From JAKOWB01 sp038363005 (GTDB lineage Bacteria; Pseudomonadota; Alphaproteobacteria; Kiloniellales; JACOMY01), in assembly GCA_038363005.1 (NCBI GenBank), contig JBBQBI010000040.1, positions 1 through 21,310 of the forward strand: a DNA stretch of 21,310 nucleotides, in the 5' to 3' direction. Made by a program: the position numbers and the translations under genes. The notes under the pieces are model-generated. The model had not been told where the DNA came from. It made no database searches and saw nothing but the letters and a program-made list of their open reading frames with translations. Shown here in pieces: positions 7,998-15,161 of the stretch. The stretch's first letter is position 1; each line of letters opens with the position of its first letter.

Positions 7998-8040
7998 CCA
8001 AAAAAAATAACAATATTTCAATAAGTTAGACTACCAGCGT
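7998..8040. promoter_or_regulatory. AT-rich divergent intergenic segment
   Basis: Within the gap between the autotransporter and the EamA gene, about 40 bases are strikingly AT-rich, including a run of eight A and the segment AACAATATTTCAATAAGTTA. Promoters for one or both genes are likely here. I could not settle on hexamers: TTGAAA on the minus strand is a fair -35 but lacks a good -10 at the proper distance. The rest of the gap (about 8041-8179) shows no clear structure. Confidence 0.4.
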
Positions 8041-8179
8041 ATGCATGCGGTCAGTCGCTGAAGGGACCCGCGAGTGCCGCAGACCCCACCTGTCATACCC
8101 GCGCTACAAGGCGCGCCTCGGCGGGCGCAGTCTGCCGGCCCATTACGGTTTTGTGACGGCGTCGGCGGAGACTGCTCCT

Positions 8180-9049
8180 TTGGTTCTCGATCCCCTGGTG
8201 TTCGCCTTGGTCTTGCTGGCGGCGGTGATGCACGCCAGCTGGAATGCCATGGTGAAGGCCGGCGAAGACCGGCTGATGCGGCAGACCTTCGTCATCCTGA
8301 CGCCTACGCTGATCGCCATCCCGGCGCTGTTCTTCCTGCCGCCGCTGGACCTTGCGGCGCTACCCTGGCTGATCGCCTCGGTGATCATCCACTGCGGCTA
8401 CTACGTGACCTTGCTGGGCGCCTATCGCCACGGTGACCTGTCGAAGGTCTATCCCATCGCCCGCGGTTCGGCGCCGGCGCTGGTCGCCATCGGCGCCTGG
8501 CTGATCGCGCACGAGACCACCAGCCTGGTCGAGGTCGGCGCCCTGCTGCTGCTGTCGGCCGGCCTGATCTCGCTGGCCTGGAAGCCAAGCGGCCAGGTGT
8601 CGAAGGCTGGCGACGGCTGGGCCGTGGTCTTTGCGCTGCTGACTGGCCTGACCATCGCCGCCTACTCGGTGGCGGACGCCCAGGGGGTGCGGGCGGCCGG
8701 CGGCGGCAATGCCCGCTTCAGCTACATCGCCTGGCTCTTCGCCGTGGATTCCTTCCCGCTGGTTGCCTACACGGCCTGGAAGCGGCGCAAGAAGCCGGTG
8801 ATCCGGCGGCAGGACCTGACCTACGGCCTGCTTGGGGGTGTCATCTCGGCGGCCGCCTACAGCATCGTCATCTGGGCCATGAGCGTGGCGCCCATGACCC
8901 ACGTGGTGGCGCTGCGCGAGACCTCGGTGCTCTTCGCCGCGCTGATCGGCACGCGGCTGCTGGGGGAGCCCTTCGGCGGCCGCCGCCTGGCGGCTGCCTG
9001 CGTCATCGTGCTGGGGGCCGCCATCCTGCAGGTCAGCCGCAGCCTCTAG
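8180..9049 (+). CDS. EamA/DMT-family inner-membrane transporter
   Basis: A protein of about 289 residues with roughly ten hydrophobic segments and two EamA halves, as in drug/metabolite exporters. Recognisable parts are FALVLLAAVMHASWNAMVKA at the start, the conserved GAYRHGDLSKVYPIARG after the third helix, SVADAQGVRAAGG opening the second half, and VAPMTHVVALRETSVLFAAL near the end. The substrate cannot be told. The start is uncertain. The frame is open from an ATG at 8045, but the family normally begins right before the first helix (LDPLVFAL). I favour TTG at 8180, which has GCGGAG nine bases upstream. GTG at 8153 is the main alternative and has a weaker ribosome site. It faces the DoxX gene across a 49-base gap containing a hairpin. 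Confidence 0.85.
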   Translation: MVLDPLVFALVLLAAVMHASWNAMVKAGEDRLMRQTFVILTPTLIAIPALFFLPPLDLAALPWLIASVIIHCGYYVTLLGAYRHGDLSKVYPIARGSAPALVAIGAWLIAHETTSLVEVGALLLLSAGLISLAWKPSGQVSKAGDGWAVVFALLTGLTIAAYSVADAQGVRAAGGGNARFSYIAWLFAVDSFPLVAYTAWKRRKKPVIRRQDLTYGLLGGVISAAAYSIVIWAMSVAPMTHVVALRETSVLFAALIGTRLLGEPFGGRRLAAACVIVLGAAILQVSRSL

Positions 9050-9058
9050 ACGCCGGAA

Positions 9059-9088
9059 GGGCGGAACGGCCGATTGGCCATCCCGCCC
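9059..9088. terminator. Possible bidirectional terminator hairpin
   Basis: GGGCGG (9059-9064) pairs with CCGCCC (9083-9088), and an inner GGCC/GGCC stem (9068-9071 with 9076-9079, loop GATT) extends the structure. It sits in the 49-base gap between two convergent genes, where a shared terminator is expected. T-rich bases after the stem are few on either side, so it is only a candidate. Confidence 0.45.
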
Positions 9089-9098
9089 GACCTTTGCG

Positions 9099-9545
9099 TC
9101 AGGCCAGGGCCGGCCGGCCGGCCGGAACCTTGCGGCCAAACAGCGAGACCGGCAGGGCTAGCGCGCCCGGCCCCAGGAGCAGGATGGCCGCCTGCGCCGC
9201 GGCCCAGAACAGCGGGTACTCGTAGCCGCCGCCAGCGCCAGTGAAGAGCCAGCCATTGCCGCTGTGCGCCCACACGGCGCCCAGCAGGATGGCGATCAGC
9301 CAGGTCGACGCCAGGCGCACGTGGACGCCCAGGATCAGCATGACGCCGCCGGCGATCTCGCCAGCCACCGTCAGCCAGGCGAAGGCGCCGGGCAGGCCGA
9401 TCGACTCGTAGAAAGCGACGGTGCCGGGCATGGTGAAGATGAAGACCTTGAGATAGAGGCCGTGCAGCAGGAACAGCACGCCGGAGGCAACCCGCAGCAG
9501 CAGCGCGCCATAGGCCGCCGTGCGGAGATCGAGGTTGGTGGACAT
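9099..9545 (-). CDS. DoxX-family membrane protein
   Basis: A 148-residue, four-helix inner-membrane protein of the DoxX family. It shows the family pattern: ALLLRVASGVLFLLHGLYLK (helix 1), GTVAFYESIGLPGAFAWLTV before and in helix 2, then AGGVMLILGVHVRLASTWLI, and WAHSGNGWLFTGAGGGYEY before the last helix (ILLLGPGALAL). DoxX-like proteins of this size are often linked to oxidative or thiol stress, but the function of this subgroup is not settled. The ATG at 9545 has GGGAG eight bases upstream and begins directly before helix 1. The longer open frame back to 9728 would overlap the LysR gene. It diverges from that regulator, which is the obvious candidate to control it. Confidence 0.9.
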   Translation of the reverse strand: MSTNLDLRTAAYGALLLRVASGVLFLLHGLYLKVFIFTMPGTVAFYESIGLPGAFAWLTVAGEIAGGVMLILGVHVRLASTWLIAILLGAVWAHSGNGWLFTGAGGGYEYPLFWAAAQAAILLLGPGALALPVSLFGRKVPAGRPALA

Positions 9546-9651
9546 CGCAAGAACTCCCGTCCAATGAAGCGGCGCCACGGCGGCGCTGCGTTGAGGGGAA
9601 TGTAGGGCCTTGCCATGGTGCAAATCATCGGCGCAGTCTTCCCGAGCTTCA

Positions 9652-9665
9652 TTGCAACTTTGCAA
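9652..9665. promoter_or_regulatory. Candidate LysR operator in the doxX/lysR divergent gap
   Basis: Two copies of the self-complementary hexamer TTGCAA stand two bases apart (TTGCAA-CT-TTGCAA), forming an imperfect 14-base palindrome seven bases before the LysR start codon. A further TGCAAA is at 9619-9624. Divergent LysR regulators usually bind such sites in the shared gap. Assignment is by position and symmetry only. Confidence 0.35.
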
Positions 9666-9672
9666 GATCGCC

Positions 9673-10551
9673 ATGTCCATCGCCTGGGATGACCTGCAAC
9701 TCGTTCTCGCCGTGGCACGGGGCCGCAACCTGGCGGCCTCGGCGCGCGCGCTGGGCGTCGATCCCTCGACCGTCTATCGCCGGCTGGGCGCGCTGGAGGG
9801 CCGCATCGGCGCCTCGCTGTTCGAGCGGCTGCCCAGCGGTTATGCGCCGACCGCGCTGGGCAGCGAGCTGGTGGCCACGGCCGAGCGCATGGACCAGGCG
9901 GCGGCGCACCTGGAAGAGGGCCTAGCCGACGGCAGTGCCACACATCTCACCGGTACGCTACGGCTGACCGCGCCGGACGACATCGCGCAGTTCCTGATCC
10001 TGCCGATCATCGCCGCCTTCCGCGCCGCCAATGGCGAGGTCGAAGTCGAGCTGGTGGTCGACAACCGCAACCTCAACCTGACGCGGCGCGAAGCGGACGT
10101 TGCCGTGCGCCCGACGCAGGCGCCGCCGCCGCATCTCTTCGGGCGGCGGGCGGCGACCTTGGCCACCGCGGTCTACGGCCCGCCGGCGCTGGCCGAGCGG
10201 CCGCTGGCGGAGCTGCCTTGGATAGGCTGGGAAGAGGGCACCGGGCCGACCAGCTATCTCGAGTGGTTGCTGCGCGCGGTGCCGGGCGCGCGGCGGGTGT
10301 TTCGCACCGCCAGCCTGCTGGGCCAGGCGGAGGCCGCGGCGGCCGGCATCGGTGTCGCCGTCATGCCCTGCTTCCTGGGCGAGGCAGTGTCCGGCCTGAC
10401 ACGCCTGTCGCCGCTGTTGCCGGAGCTGGCCAGCGACCTCTGGCTGCTGACGCCGTCGGAGCTGCGCCGCCGCCCGGTGGTGCGCCACTTCCTCGACGTC
10501 GCCTTCGCCCAGTTGAAGGCGCAGCGCGGCCGGCTGGCGCCGGCCGCCTGA
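9673..10551 (+). CDS. LysR-family transcriptional regulator
   Basis: A 292-residue DNA-binding regulator. The N-terminal winged helix-turn-helix spans about residues 1-60: WDDLQLVLAVARGRNLAASA, then ARALGVDPSTVYRRLGALEG and ASLFERLPSG, the usual LysR arrangement. The rest is the periplasmic-binding-like effector domain, from LTGTLRLTAPDDIAQFLILP to a segment with AAAAGIGVAVMPCFLGE that lines the ligand cleft in relatives. The ATG at 9673 starts right before the helix-turn-helix; an ATG at 9610 would add a tail and has no better ribosome site. It is divergent from the DoxX gene, which suggests it controls that gene and itself. It ends six bases from the convergent porin gene. The effector is unknown. 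Confidence 0.9.
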   Translation: MSIAWDDLQLVLAVARGRNLAASARALGVDPSTVYRRLGALEGRIGASLFERLPSGYAPTALGSELVATAERMDQAAAHLEEGLADGSATHLTGTLRLTAPDDIAQFLILPIIAAFRAANGEVEVELVVDNRNLNLTRREADVAVRPTQAPPPHLFGRRAATLATAVYGPPALAERPLAELPWIGWEEGTGPTSYLEWLLRAVPGARRVFRTASLLGQAEAAAAGIGVAVMPCFLGEAVSGLTRLSPLLPELASDLWLLTPSELRRRPVVRHFLDVAFAQLKAQRGRLAPAA

Positions 10552-10557
10552 CGGCGT

Positions 10558-11778
10558 CTAGAAACTGAACTTGGTGCCCAGGATGCCGGCCACGCCATCC
10601 ACGGTGTAGCCGAACTCGGTGTCGTAGCTGGCCCACATCAGCGTGCCCGACAGCTCGATCCCTGGTCCCAGGTCGTAGGCCAGGCCCAGCGTCGCCGCCT
10701 GCACCTTGCTGTCGCCGGTGGTATCGACGCCAATGAAGGCGCTCATGCTGGCGGTGTTGTAGTAGCCCTCGACCTTGGAGTGGAAGTAGGTCGCGCCAAC
10801 ATGCCAGGGGCCGTAGCTGTAGCTGGCGCCGACGTCCCAGGACTGCCCCTCGGTGGTGATCAGGCCGAAGTTGGGCCCCGACATCTGGTTGGCGTAGGAG
10901 CCGCCGACCATGAAGCCGCCATAGCTGAGCTGCAGGCCGAAGCACACCATCTGAACGTCTCCGCCATCGATGCCGAGGCCGAGATCCAGGAAGTCGTTGA
11001 GGTCCTTCGGCGTCGAGGCGCGGCGATAGCCGGCCGAGGCCGAGACGCCGAAGCCATTGAAGTCCTGCACGTAGTTCAGGCCGACGGCGAAGCCGTTGTA
11101 GAAGTCGTCGTTGCGGTCGGCCTCGACCGGGAAATCCTTGCCGTCGCCGGTATCCACCACCGAGGGGCTGTAGGACAGCCCCAGCTGGAAGCCGGCGAAG
11201 CGCGGCGTGTAGTAGGAAATGGTGTTCTCGTCGTTGCCGTAGTCCAGATAGGTGGAGACCTGCGGCGTCAGGTAGGAGTTGTAGAGACCGACCGTGCCGG
11301 GGATGAATGCAGTGAACCAGCCAGAGTTGATCGGCACGCCGACGAAGGGCGCGGCGACGTGCATCTTGTAGGCGGCGGTGTTGGTCGAGCCGGCCTCGAT
11401 GCGCCCGAAGTCGCCCTGCACGAAGATGAAACGCTCGTCGATCGTGTCGTCGGAATTGTTGGCGTCGCCGGAAGGACTGCCAGCCTCGAGCTCGACGCGC
11501 ACGCCAAAGGTGATGCCGTTGTCGGCGGTGTAGCTGCCGCGGAACTGGATCTCACCGTCGGAGAAGACGCCGGTCGAATTGAAGTCGCGCGGGTCCGGTC
11601 CGATCAGCGCCAGCGCATCGGCGTTGCCGCCGCCGTTGTCGATGCCGGCGGCCGAGAAGTAGGTGTTGAGGAAGCCGCGGATCTGGATCTCGATGCCATC
11701 GGCGGCAGCCTGCCCGCCGCTCAGCCCTAGCAGCGTCGCGGCGGCCAAGGCCGAGCTGCTCAACAGTTTCTGCTTCAT
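10558..11778 (-). CDS. Outer-membrane porin (Gram-negative porin family), paralogue 1
   Basis: A 406-residue trimeric-type porin for passive diffusion of small solutes. The signal peptide (MKQKLLSSSALAAATLLGLS) is probably cleaved after QAAA near residue 26. The mature part begins DGIEIQIRGFLNTYFSAAG and shows porin strands such as IQFRGSYTADNGITFGVRVE and FGRIEAGSTNTAAYKM. It also has ISYYTPRFAGFQLGLSYSPS and NGFAVGLNYVQDFNGFGVSA, and the C-terminal phenylalanine (GTKFSF) needed for BAM recognition. The ATG at 11778 has GAGGGG nine bases upstream. It is a close paralogue of the porin directly upstream on the same strand, with longer loops: a GGGNADALALIGPD insertion after AGID and an extra acidic segment around SGDANNSDD. 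A terminator between the two genes suggests separate promoters. Confidence 0.93.
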   Translation of the reverse strand: MKQKLLSSSALAAATLLGLSGGQAAADGIEIQIRGFLNTYFSAAGIDNGGGNADALALIGPDPRDFNSTGVFSDGEIQFRGSYTADNGITFGVRVELEAGSPSGDANNSDDTIDERFIFVQGDFGRIEAGSTNTAAYKMHVAAPFVGVPINSGWFTAFIPGTVGLYNSYLTPQVSTYLDYGNDENTISYYTPRFAGFQLGLSYSPSVVDTGDGKDFPVEADRNDDFYNGFAVGLNYVQDFNGFGVSASAGYRRASTPKDLNDFLDLGLGIDGGDVQMVCFGLQLSYGGFMVGGSYANQMSGPNFGLITTEGQSWDVGASYSYGPWHVGATYFHSKVEGYYNTASMSAFIGVDTTGDSKVQAATLGLAYDLGPGIELSGTLMWASYDTEFGYTVDGVAGILGTKFSF

Positions 11779-11913
11779 GTCGGTCTGCCCCTCGCGAACC
11801 GCGCTTCGCCCCGTCGAAGCACGCTGTAGTCGCCAGCTTGGAGCAAGCCGAATCGCCGTGCAAGACCGCGCGTGGCCGGTGCGCGCCCAACGATGCACCG
11901 CCGGCAAAGAGAA

Positions 11914-11941
11914 AGGGGGCGCACCCTGCGGTGCGCCCCCT
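11914..11941 (-). terminator. Intrinsic terminator of porin paralogue 2
   Basis: An uninterrupted 11-base-pair stem, GGGGGCGCACC (11915-11925) with GGTGCGCCCCC (11930-11940), closes a CTGC loop. Read leftward, the direction of the porin gene that ends at 11970, the stem is followed by TTTCTCTTT. That is a good Rho-independent terminator placed about 30 bases after the stop codon. It separates the two porin genes into different transcripts. Confidence 0.85.
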
Positions 11942-11969
11942 GTAAGGCGATCCTTGGAAGGTCGGCGGT

Positions 11970-13097
11970 CTAGAAGCTGAAGCTGATGCCAGCCGCGCCG
12001 ACGACGCCGGACTGATCGTTGCCTTCTTCAGTGTGGTACTCGCCCCACATGACGCCGCCAGCCAGGGTGATCCCGGGCCCGATCGCGTAGGACACACCAA
12101 ACTGCGCGGCGCGCATCTGGTCGGTGCTGACCTGTGTAATGTCGCCGCTGATCTCGCCCTGGAAGTAGGTGGCGCCGAAGGTCCAGGGACCGATGCCGTA
12201 GGTGATGCCGGCATCCCAGCCCTCGCCCTCGGTCGAGATCGAACCGTCGGTGATGCCGCTGTACTCGTTGGCATAGGAGCCACCGACCGTGAAGCCGGCG
12301 TAGCTCAGCTGCGCACCCATGGAGTAGGCACCGTAGTCGTCGGCGCTTGGTACACCGCTCAGGCTGTCGGGCAGCTGCGCATGGCGCCAGCCGCCGGAGA
12401 CCGCCACGCCGAAGCCATTGAAGTCCTCGACGTAGTTCAGGCCAACCGCGAAGCCGTTGCTGTACTCGGTATTGTTGTCGGCCTCGACCGGGAAGTTCTT
12501 GCCGTCGCCGTTCATGACCAGCGAGGGCACGTAGGTGACGCCCAGCTGGAAGCCGAAGAAGCGCGGGGTGTAGTAGGAGATGCCGTTGTCGTCGCCGCCG
12601 AAGTCGATGTAGGTCGACAGGCCAGGATGCTCGAAGGCGGTGGAGAACTCGCCATAGGGCACCGGGATGAACACCGTCACCCAGCCGGAGTTGATCGGCA
12701 GGCCGGCGTAGGGCGCCGCGTAGTGCATCTGGTAGGCGGCCGAGTTGGTCGAGCCAGCCACGATGCGACCGAAGGAGCCATCGATGGTGATGAAGCGCTC
12801 GTCGATGGTGTCGCCGCCGCTGTTGGCGAGACCGAAGTCCTCGAGCTCAACCTGCGCGCCGAAGCTGATGCCGTTGTCGGCGGTGTAGGTGAAGTTGAAG
12901 TGGATTTCGCCGTCCGAGAACAGGCCGGTCGAATTGAAGTCAGTCGTCTCGGCCGGGCTCTCGTCGATGCCCGCCACCGAGAAGTAGGTGTTCATGTAGC
13001 CGCCGATGCTGGCTTCCCAGCCATCGGCCTGCGCCGGGGCGCTGGCCAGGGCGCCGACCGCGACCAGTGCGGTGCTGCCCAGAATGCTCTTCTTCAT
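11970..13097 (-). CDS. Outer-membrane porin (Gram-negative porin family), paralogue 2
   Basis: A 375-residue porin. The signal peptide (MKKSILGSTALVAVGALA) is probably cleaved after APAQA at residue 24. The mature part starts DGWEASIGGYMNTYFSVAG and continues with IHFNFTYTADNGISFGAQVE, FGRIVAGSTNSAAYQM, ISYYTPRFFGFQLGVTYVPS and NGFAVGLNYVEDFNGFGVAV. It ends in the C-terminal phenylalanine GISFSF. The ATG at 13097 has GAAGGGG about eight bases upstream. It is colinear with porin paralogue 1 along the whole chain, so the pair is a tandem duplication that has diverged mostly in loops and in the last third. A strong terminator follows the gene. The leader holds several palindromes that could serve regulation. 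Confidence 0.94.
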   Translation of the reverse strand: MKKSILGSTALVAVGALASAPAQADGWEASIGGYMNTYFSVAGIDESPAETTDFNSTGLFSDGEIHFNFTYTADNGISFGAQVELEDFGLANSGGDTIDERFITIDGSFGRIVAGSTNSAAYQMHYAAPYAGLPINSGWVTVFIPVPYGEFSTAFEHPGLSTYIDFGGDDNGISYYTPRFFGFQLGVTYVPSLVMNGDGKNFPVEADNNTEYSNGFAVGLNYVEDFNGFGVAVSGGWRHAQLPDSLSGVPSADDYGAYSMGAQLSYAGFTVGGSYANEYSGITDGSISTEGEGWDAGITYGIGPWTFGATYFQGEISGDITQVSTDQMRAAQFGVSYAIGPGITLAGGVMWGEYHTEEGNDQSGVVGAAGISFSF

Positions 13098-13165
13098 AAG
13101 GTTTTCCCCTTCCGCTCGTCAGGATCGCCGGACGCCTCTTGCACCGAGCATCACGACCTACGGGC

Positions 13166-13233
13166 TCTGGGTACCCAGATGCCCCCCACACAGTGGGACT
13201 TTGGCAAAGCGCCGGCTGGCTGGTCAAGCCGGC
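13166..13233. promoter_or_regulatory. Cluster of palindromes between NUDIX gene and porin 2
   Basis: Three inverted repeats stand in a row: a perfect 14-base palindrome TCTGGGTACCCAGA (13166-13179), CTTTG-G-CAAAG (13199-13209), and a 7-base-pair stem GCCGGCT/AGCCGGC with a nine-base loop (13211-13217 with 13227-13233). The last could end the leftward NUDIX transcript, since GCTTTG follows it on that strand. The first is 69 bases before the porin start and could be an operator or leader hairpin. The rest of the gap holds no evident gene. Confidence 0.35.
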
Positions 13234-13323
13234 TGCACCTTAACCCCAGGGGGATAAAGCGAATGCGGCTGCTCTGTTGCAAGAATGTCGCAGTACGGTT
13301 GCAGGTGGTGACGGTCCAGGGGA

Positions 13324-13914
13324 TCAGGTCGGCGGTGTCCCCTCCTCGCCGCCCAGCTCGCTCATGGCGCCCTGGGCGCTGGCCGGGTTGGTGAAGGGCG
13401 GGAAGCCGCCGGACCGCGGCGCCGCGCGATGGTGCCCCAGCGCCCAGCGCACGCTGGGAAAGGCAAGGTCATCCCAGGGGATCTCCGGCCAGGCGAAGAG
13501 CCCCACCGCCAAGCTCTCCGGGCCGCAGGACACTGCCGGATGGCGCAGGCGGCCGCGATAGATCAGCTGCACCTGCGACAGCCGCTCGATGCTGTAGACC
13601 GCCAGCAGCTGCTCTAGGTCGAGCTCCGCCCGCGCTTCCTCCCAGGCTTCGCGGCGGGCACCCTGCTCGGTGCTCTCGTTCAACTCCAGGTAGCCCGCCG
13701 GCAGCGTCCAGAAGCCCTGCCGCGGATTGATCGCGCGTCGACAGAGCAGGATGCGCTCGATGCCGTCGGCCGCCTGCCAGGTGGCCACCGTGCCGACCAC
13801 CACCTTGGGGTTCTGGTAGTTGATGAAGCCGCAGTCGGCGCACACCAGCCGTGGGCGGTCGTCGCCATCGGGCAGGCGCTGCTCGAAGCGGTGGCTGGGC
13901 TTGTCTTCCGGCAT
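13324..13914 (-). CDS. NUDIX hydrolase with an N-terminal CxxC motif
   Basis: A 196-residue protein expected to hydrolyse a nucleoside diphosphate linked to another moiety. The N-terminus carries C25-x2-C28 in LVCADCGFINYQNPKVVVG, as in ADP-ribose or NAD-like pyrophosphatases of this subgroup, but with only one cysteine pair. The Nudix box runs from Gly74 to about Ala96: GYLELNE, seven residues, then REAWEEAR. It keeps the metal-binding REXXEE glutamates, but the usual glycine after EEX is arginine (Arg95). This change is tolerated in many relatives. The last 40 residues are proline- and glycine-rich and probably disordered. The ATG at 13914 has only a weak ribosome site. It diverges from the unrecognised gene at 14103. 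The exact substrate is not shown by the sequence. Confidence 0.9.
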   Translation of the reverse strand: MPEDKPSHRFEQRLPDGDDRPRLVCADCGFINYQNPKVVVGTVATWQAADGIERILLCRRAINPRQGFWTLPAGYLELNESTEQGARREAWEEARAELDLEQLLAVYSIERLSQVQLIYRGRLRHPAVSCGPESLAVGLFAWPEIPWDDLAFPSVRWALGHHRAAPRSGGFPPFTNPASAQGAMSELGGEEGTPPT

Positions 13915-14102
13915 GCTGCGTCCGCGTCGGTCCGCTAGATGAAAGGGCTGCGGGAGCTAAGGCTGGGCCCTGCCAGGCGGGCTGGCAACCCCCCACCCAG
14001 CCCAGGCTGTCCGCCAGCGACGCCTGCCCACGCGGACGGCGTTGCCTGAGTGGCAGCCCAGGCCTTAGGGTCTGGCGCTGCACCAGCAGGGGAGGTGCCG
14101 GA

Positions 14103-14990
14103 ATGGCTTGGGGCAAACTGGGGGCCTGGTTCGCCGGGCAGGGCGGCGGGGGGCGGCGTGGCGGGCCGGCGGACGCCGACGCCGTGGCGCCGGCAAAGGC
14201 AGTACCGCCTGGGCGTTTCGCCGAAATCGGCTGGCTGATCGACGCCTCGACACCGAGCTTCCTGTGGGACGAGCCGCGGCCGCTGCCGCGCGGCCAGGCC
14301 ACCGAGCATCCCAAGGGGGTCAACCGCTGCCCGGCGATCAACGACAGCGAGGCGCGGACCTACGAAGTGGTGGCACCGGTCGACATGCACCTGCGCCTGG
14401 GCAAGAACGACAAGGGCGAGCCCTCGCTGGTCAACGTTCCTGGCGCGCAGAGCAGCATCGCGCCCGGCAAGCTGCAGCAGATGATCACCCTGATGCCGCA
14501 GGCCCGCTGGCGCGATCAACGCCGGCCGGTGCTGCAGGTCAGCGCGCCCTATCGCTTCATCTGCGACGAGCCCTGCTGGCTGAACCAGCTGCCGCCCTAC
14601 AATCACTACAAAGCGCCGGCCTGGCCCGGCCTGCTGATCGGCGGCCGCTTCCCGATCCACAACTGGCCGCGCTCGCTGATGTGGGCCTTCGAATGGTGGG
14701 ACACCGCGCGGGACCTGATCGTCAAGCGCGGCGAGCCCTGGTTCTATGTGCGCTTCGAGACCCTGGACCCGGCGCGGCCGCAGCGCCTGGTGGAAGCCGA
14801 GATGACGCCGACCCTGCGCGAGTTCTGCAAGGGGCTGGACGGCATCACCAACTATGTCAACCAGACCTTCCAGATGATGGAGACCGCGGCCGAGCGGCGC
14901 CCCGCCCAACTCTTGAAGCGGCGCGACCGGGGCAAGACCACGCCAGCAGCGGCGCCGGCCGGCGAGAGCGAAGGTCCACACGGCGGTTGA
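14103..14990 (+). CDS. Unrecognised 295-residue protein
   Basis: I do not recognise a family. The ATG at 14103 is chosen because GGGAGG lies about seven bases upstream; the frame is open back to 13851 without a better site. No signal peptide or membrane segment is evident. After a glycine- and alanine-rich first 35 residues comes a dense, conserved-looking globular region. It includes FAEIGWLIDASTPSFLWDEP, then VDMHLRLGKNDKGEPSLVNV, FICDEPCWLNQLPPYNHY, and a tryptophan-rich stretch (FPIHNWPRSLMWAFEWWDTA, then WFYVRFETLDPARPQRL). The tail is basic, then proline- and alanine-rich. The two cysteines of CDEPC are close together and could bind metal or form a pair. It precedes the first RTX gene by about 170 bases on the same strand, but an AT-rich region separates them, so a link is unproven. 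Confidence 0.8.
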   Translation: MAWGKLGAWFAGQGGGGRRGGPADADAVAPAKAVPPGRFAEIGWLIDASTPSFLWDEPRPLPRGQATEHPKGVNRCPAINDSEARTYEVVAPVDMHLRLGKNDKGEPSLVNVPGAQSSIAPGKLQQMITLMPQARWRDQRRPVLQVSAPYRFICDEPCWLNQLPPYNHYKAPAWPGLLIGGRFPIHNWPRSLMWAFEWWDTARDLIVKRGEPWFYVRFETLDPARPQRLVEAEMTPTLREFCKGLDGITNYVNQTFQMMETAAERRPAQLLKRRDRGKTTPAAAPAGESEGPHGG

Positions 14991-15010
14991 ATTGGACGCG
15001 TGCAGTTCCT

Positions 15011-15098
15011 AATCGAAGCGTAAAGTAATATCATAATATATTAACCAGCATTTACTTAACGAGAACTTTGCACTACCCAAGATAACTGAGAATTGAAC
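15011..15098 (+). promoter_or_regulatory. AT-rich upstream region of the first RTX gene
   Basis: About 80 bases with far lower GC than the flanks, including TAATATCATAATATATTAA. An imperfect inverted repeat, TAAAGTAA (15021-15028) and TTACTTAA (15052-15059), flanks the most AT-rich part, matching at seven of eight positions. A promoter and a regulator or silencer site are likely, but no confident -35/-10 pair is seen. Confidence 0.45.
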
Positions 15099-15161
15099 TC
15101 CGGTAGCGGGAAGCCGATCGGCATTTGGCCCCCGCTGTCTGGCTGGCATCTTGGGGGCAAC

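Noticed and set aside
10780..13394. Long plus-strand frames at 10780-11730 and 12033-13394
   Set aside because: They lie antisense to the two porins, lack ribosome sites and encode V/G/A-rich text with no recognisable domain.
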